Assembly: GCF_000715075.1 (NCBI RefSeq)
Contig: NC_134080.1
Coordinates: forward strand, 37,490,758 to 37,554,757
Direction of reading: 5' to 3'
Length of the DNA stretch: 64,000 nt
Source: Nicotiana tabacum
Taxonomy: Eukaryota; Streptophyta; Magnoliopsida; Solanales; Solanaceae
Of the stretch, positions 59,401-64,000 are shown one piece after another. Below the pieces are notes generated by a model, which saw only the letters and a program-made list of their open reading frames with translations, was not told the origin of the DNA and searched no databases. A program made the position numbers and the translations under genes. Each line of letters begins with the position of its first letter. Position 1 is the first letter of the stretch.

Positions 59401-62400
59401 ATGCCCGGATGTGCTGTAAAATAAGAAAGGCTTCTCGCATCATGGACAGATAAGGGTAAAAAGCTAGTCCAAGAGAGTCGAATTCAGGTAGGTAGCTGGA
59501 GCATATGCACTTTGACAGGGAAGTCGATGGAATTTGGTGGATACCCTAAAAAGGAGGAGAGTTAATATTGCATGGCAAAAGCCTAGAGAGATAACACGGG
59601 TTATAAATTATGATATTGCGCCGATAGATAAAAATATGAATGGGTTGGAAATTACTGTAGAACCAGGACTTAAAAATAAAGTTATAGAGATAAAACGAGC
59701 TGGGGATAGGATTGTTGCATTAAGGCTTGTATAGGAGGAGGCAATCAATGTTATTAGTGCCTATGCCCCACAAATAGGTTAAAATAATATGTAGATGCCT
59801 AATCCATGTATTACAAACATTCATATTGTTATTCCATATTCTATGTCGCATAGAATAATACACAAATTCTCACATAAACTTATGGAGGTATTATTTATGA
59901 GGAAAAGAAAGTAGCAACCAAACATTGTATTAACAGTTTTGGTGTTTATGAGATAAAATGTCCTCGCTACACCAACCAGTAGCGCCTAAAGGAATAAGTA
60001 ATAAATAGCATGCTTACACTACTGATGACACATCTGGACGTGCGATTTGATCCTGCCAACAGATCAGCATTCAAATGCATTAGAGAATGCATAAGGTAAA
60101 TCCAGCAAATATCAAATTCTGCCAGCAATAAACCTCTTCAGACACTTCATCTCCTTGAATGAATTCCCACCGTTCCTTTCTGAGATTTAATACTTCTATT
60201 TCTCCATCATCATATGAAACCTAGTATGAAAATACCAGTCAAACTTTGCAAGTAACAAAGGGAACAAATCTACTATAGCAGCAGGAAATAAACTGCACTT
60301 ACAGTGTGCTTTCTTTTGCCAGAATCAAAGGCACTAATAACACCTTCATAGAATCTGTAACAACAGCGCAGGGTCAGCAAAAACCCCAGAATGTGTTTAC
60401 AAACAAAAGTAAAGCAAGTTTACATTGCTAAAAGTGTACAAATAAAACTAACATACATTTGCGCAGCAATTTCTGTTACCCCGATATGATAAAAATTGCT
60501 CAAGAACTATAGCAATTAGTTCTGAGGGCCAAGGGGGCGGGGGAAAAAAGGTAGAGCAAACAAGTTGACAACAGTGTAACACAGGAAATAAGATAAACAC
60601 TTACGATCGATCATGTGGCCACCAAACTTTAACTTTTAAACCAACCAGGCTTTCATCATATTGCACATCCTCTGTTGCCTGACAAGTAGCACAACAGCAT
60701 ATACTGATTAGACATCAGCTTCCTAGAGAAGTCACTGATTAATCACACAATACATTCTCTAGATGATAAATGAATCAAATATAAACCAATTTTTGAAGAT
60801 TTCACTACACATCCGACAACCTTCATCCTGGATATGCACGTTTAAAATATCAATATCATGGTTAAAGGGGGGTGCATAGACTGTCATAAGTAGAGTGAAA
60901 AAGACAAGCAAGATACTGCAACTATGTCGAAAAGGAGATTCCAATGGGACGGTCAAATCAAGCAGAAATTTTTGAGCATGATATTTATTTTCACAAGTAC
61001 AGTGGCATTTGGACACTGAACAGCTAACAGATAAGATGGATAAAGCAGCATAAATATACATTGTAAAGCACTTACCCTGTCCTTACCAGACGACTGTTTT
61101 CTCTTTGCACTCTTTGTGATTTCCTCTTGGTTACCTTCATCTTTAGCAGGCTTATCAGGAGAATCCGGTGAAGGTGTGCTCTCCTACCCAAAAAAAAGAA
61201 CAAAATTAGATAGCGCCAATAAGAAACAAAATAGATGGGACTAACATGAAGAGCGTTTGGTAAGTCTAGAAAGGGATGAAGCTGCAATGGGAGAAACCAG
61301 AAACTAAAGCGACATCATCCTTAGAAGAATATTGTAGGGAATCATACTACCAGCCTAGCTTTTGCAGGAGCACGCTTTTTGCCATCGTCCTTTTTCGTAG
61401 AGGGGCCATCCTGGCTCTGACTCTTAACCCTCGGTTCATTCTTCTTACCCAACTGCTTCGGCGTTATTGCCTCCGCGTCACTGGAGGAGCCATCTTCTTT
61501 TTCCTCGTGAGAAGGCTCTAAAGGGGCTTCCTTGGAAGGGCGACTGACCTGCTTTGCTTCTAAGTTTTTTGTACCTTCAGATACCTCCTTAGACACACTC
61601 TGTTTTTTATTCGAGCTTTTTTTCTTCTTTGGCCGACCACGACCAGCCTTTTTTCCGACACACTCGTCAGCAAGGCTCCGACTTGGAGATGTCGGAGCTA
61701 CATTTATAGCGTCTCCCTCAGATTCTTTTGGCGTAGAATGCTGAAGGTTAGCTTCTATTTTCTTCTCCAAAGAGTTGAATCCCTCACAAGCTGGGTCATC
61801 AGAAGTGGAACTTTCAGAATCGCTATTTTGATTTTTCCTGCATTCTGGAAGCCCATCGGCTTCTTTTTCATTGTCGTCAGGAGCTTGAAAAGAAGATTCA
61901 GCTGAGTTTATTAAAGAGTTTGCCTTCTTTGCACTTTCCTTAGCAGCTTGTGCTGACCTAGACTCTGATTTCATTGACTTCTCAACCATTGAATCATCAG
62001 AATCAGACTTCGATGTCATCTTAGCAGCAGCATCTTGCAGATCCCCAGTATCATGATTCCCGACCTTAATCAAAGAATCTGTTTGAGCAGCAGATTCCCC
62101 GTTTCTTTCACTAACACCATTACTTGTGATGGACTTTGAAGATTTATTAACAGCATGGTCAACGTCATCAGAGCATGACTCTTCTCTGACACTCTCAGCC
62201 ATCTAATCAAATAAGAAGTTCCCAAATAAATACCTTAAAATAACAGCCAGCCAACAACACAATCACATTGGAAGCACATTCTGGAAATAACACATTTATA
62301 TGCACGACCATAGATGACATCAAACCAATTCATTGATTTGGAAACACAAACAAATAATAATCATAATATCCAGATAACATGCCTGGCCTGCCTCGTCCAA

Positions 62401-64000
62401 AGATATTCTAGCCACTTTGCTCCCAGCAGCCTTAGACAATGTGCATTCCAAGACAAGATATAAAAATACTTATAACAAAAATATCCTGGAAAAATCACAA
62501 AACATAAGAAATCCAATCGCACAACTGAGTTGCATGAACACCCTCTGGAAGGCCAGAAAACTTGCTCTCAGCAGCCTTGAACACACATCAATATATAAAC
62601 TTAATACTAAAATAAGGAGAGAATTGCAAGGTCAATCACATTGTCAGTAGTTTTTAAAAAGTGAAACCTTCAACCCGATGCCACACAAAGAGAGACTGCA
62701 ATAGCATGGCCTTCATCAGATTTTTTGGTTTTTCGGTTAGCTCCCAGATTCTATTTATAACATCACGTAATGGAGCAAGCATATTTACCTTTGTACTCTT
62801 TGCATCTACTTGATGCCAGTAATGAGATTATGAAACAACTTACTTCACTATAAGAAAATAAAAAATACTGCGATAATATTGCGTCCAAACCAACAACATC
62901 AACTACTACACACTTGTGGCACACACAGACAGTAAAAAGGGGCTTCAAATTCTCATACTGAGAACAAGTACATGTTGAACAACTATGAAATCAACATGCA
63001 AAACATTTGCCGAAATCACTCTTCCCCAGAACCATTAATATTTAGCAATCATCAATCTCATTGCTAAAGAGCTACAAAATTGGCAAAACATTAGAACTTC
63101 AGCACTTACATATGAACTACGAGATATATTTGGCATCTAATCACATCATCTACACAACGACGCATCAAGAAAGTTATACACTTCCAACTCTTTTGGACAA
63201 GACTAAGAAATTGGTTTCCTTGTTAAATTGCTGTGGCAAAACATCATAACAATACAACAAAAACTACTTTGCCTCAATTCCGAGCTAGTTAGGGTTAGCA
63301 TAAATTCCTTACAATCCATTTTGCTCTATTTCGACTCATTTCATTCCTGTGTCTAAAAATTGAGTTTACCAACAATCGAGGTTTCCTACACCTCCTACTA
63401 ACAATCTTTAAACAAACTAAATAGATACCAGCAACACTTTGCCTGACGTCAGCACAGCGCATATGACTAAACCTTAATCTCCACTAGTTGGTGTCACTTC
63501 TATGGGTCTTTAGCCTTTATTCTGTCCTGCATTTCGCTAAATTTGTGTGGAGCCCAAGAAATTGCAGGTCTTTTGAGATAACAATCATTTTATGTGATTT
63601 TAGCTCTACCTTCTCCCTTTTGCAAAACATCATAAAACTTTTTAGAAAGAAATTTTTTTTGCATTCTTATTTCATATTCAAATATGCTGTTAACAGTAGC
63701 CCTCACTGTACCAAGTTATTTTATGGTCATTTACTTGATCTGTGCCTGTCAGTTATGCCGCTACAATTTAGTAGATATCATCTGAACATTGCTACTACAG
63801 GAGTTCGGATTTGAAAACTGAAAATTTTATTTTACAGGGGCAATAGAGCATCAAAATCTTAAAAAGGCAGCATAACTTAACAATGAAAATTAAGTTTACC
63901 AATTGGTCTCTTAAGGAACTGTCATTGCCAAGCTCAACAGCTATATGAGTCCCTTCCAACACAGAGGTCAGGGATTTGCTGTACTCATCCAAAGAAAGGT
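56443..64000 (-). CDS. PDS5-like cohesin cofactor (PDS5C type), 3' part
   Basis: PDS5 proteins bind cohesin and support sister-chromatid cohesion and DNA repair in the nucleus. Exons in transcription order: 64000-63900 (partial), 62202-61351, 61183-61076, 60678-60605, 60354-60303, 60220-60134, 60052-60018, 57057-56986, 56893-56443. All junctions are in phase; 576 residues plus stop follow the first partial exon. That exon (LSLDEYSKSLTSVLEGTH) matches the end of the HEAT-repeat region. The 852-nt exon is a Ser/Lys/Glu-rich disordered stretch with an AT-hook-like GRGRPKKKK. Four exons form a Tudor-type domain (YDESLVGLKVKVWWP, FYEGVISAFDSGKRKHTVSY, DDGEIEVLNL). The tail is Lys/Ser-rich and ends KKRGRGKR, a likely nuclear signal. 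The N-terminal part lies off the right edge. PDS5C and PDS5D are hard to tell apart here. Confidence 0.92.
58142..58940 (+). mobile_element. L1-type LINE ORF2 fragment in a PDS5-like intron
   Basis: Decayed frames carry the linker before the RT (LKQEGFKEFVRQWRDNF), then RWLKDGNDSRSFF with AHRRYN near 58490-58550, then the RT start with EPDGF and GIFHYTLEIVHDDVNRML (about 58810-58900). These match the order in plant L1 LINEs. Frameshifts throughout. No poly-A tail or target duplication seen. Confidence 0.65.
58999..59210 (+). mobile_element. tRNA-derived SINE (Solanaceae type) in a PDS5-like intron
   Basis: A-box-like TGTGGCCAAGTGGTC and B-box-like TGTTCAAATCTC, then the same body as the SINE at 39836-40068, ending in an A-rich tail. 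Target duplication AATAAAGGAG at 58986-58995 and 59211-59220. Confidence 0.83.
59480..59785 (+). mobile_element. RTE-type LINE endonuclease fragment
   Basis: LTGKSME, then VDTLKRRRVNIA, and after a gap with frame errors GDRIVALRLV and VISAYAPQIG, the last being a conserved endonuclease block. These match the start of RTE-clade LINE ORF2. Roughly 80 residues of the endonuclease middle are poorly matched. No reverse transcriptase follows. Confidence 0.7.

Overview
This window is nuclear DNA from a flowering plant, almost certainly a Solanaceae (Nicotiana-like or a close relative). The evidence is two large intron-rich genes with GT/AG introns, LTR retrotransposons of the Sirevirus, Tekay/Del-like and Rider-like types, tRNA-derived SINEs, a (GTT)n-tailed retrotransposed fragment, LINE pieces and a Mutator-like miniature element. 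Species cannot be fixed from sequence alone.

Layout. 1-15175 is a nest of decayed LTR retrotransposons: a gypsy LTR remnant (1-1207), a Sirevirus-like copia element on + (1208-5974), a Tekay-like gypsy element on - that keeps only its 2.85-kb 5' LTR (5975-13706), and the end of a chromovirus on + (13707-about 15175). 15922-22975 is a fragment of a RanGAP-like coding sequence split by a copia element with matching LTRs and a 5-bp target duplication. 25208-33719 is a complete but heavily mutated Tekay-like gypsy element on +. 34384-46221 is a full 15-exon TIC110 gene. 47732-52762 is a nearly intact Rider-like copia element on -. 53836-54870 is a Mutator-like non-autonomous element. 56443-64000 is the 3' part of a PDS5-like gene on -, running off the right edge.

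The two real genes converge and form a small gene island. TIC110 encodes the inner-envelope scaffold of the chloroplast protein import machinery; its 15 exons sum to 3048 nt (1015 codons plus stop) with every junction in phase. The PDS5-like gene encodes the charged tail and Tudor domain of a plant cohesin cofactor (PDS5C type); its exons also join in phase, including a predicted 35-nt micro-exon. Introns of both genes have been enlarged by SINE, LINE and copia fragments.

I saw no tRNA, rRNA or CRISPR feature. The most unusual material is in the noncoding parts of the retroelements: arrays of about ten short CGCA-TGCG palindromes in two diverged gypsy LTRs, a tandem double-hairpin module in the Sirevirus LTR, multiplied polypurine tracts, a hexanucleotide expansion in one LTR only, and a duplicated primer-binding leader in the Rider-like element.
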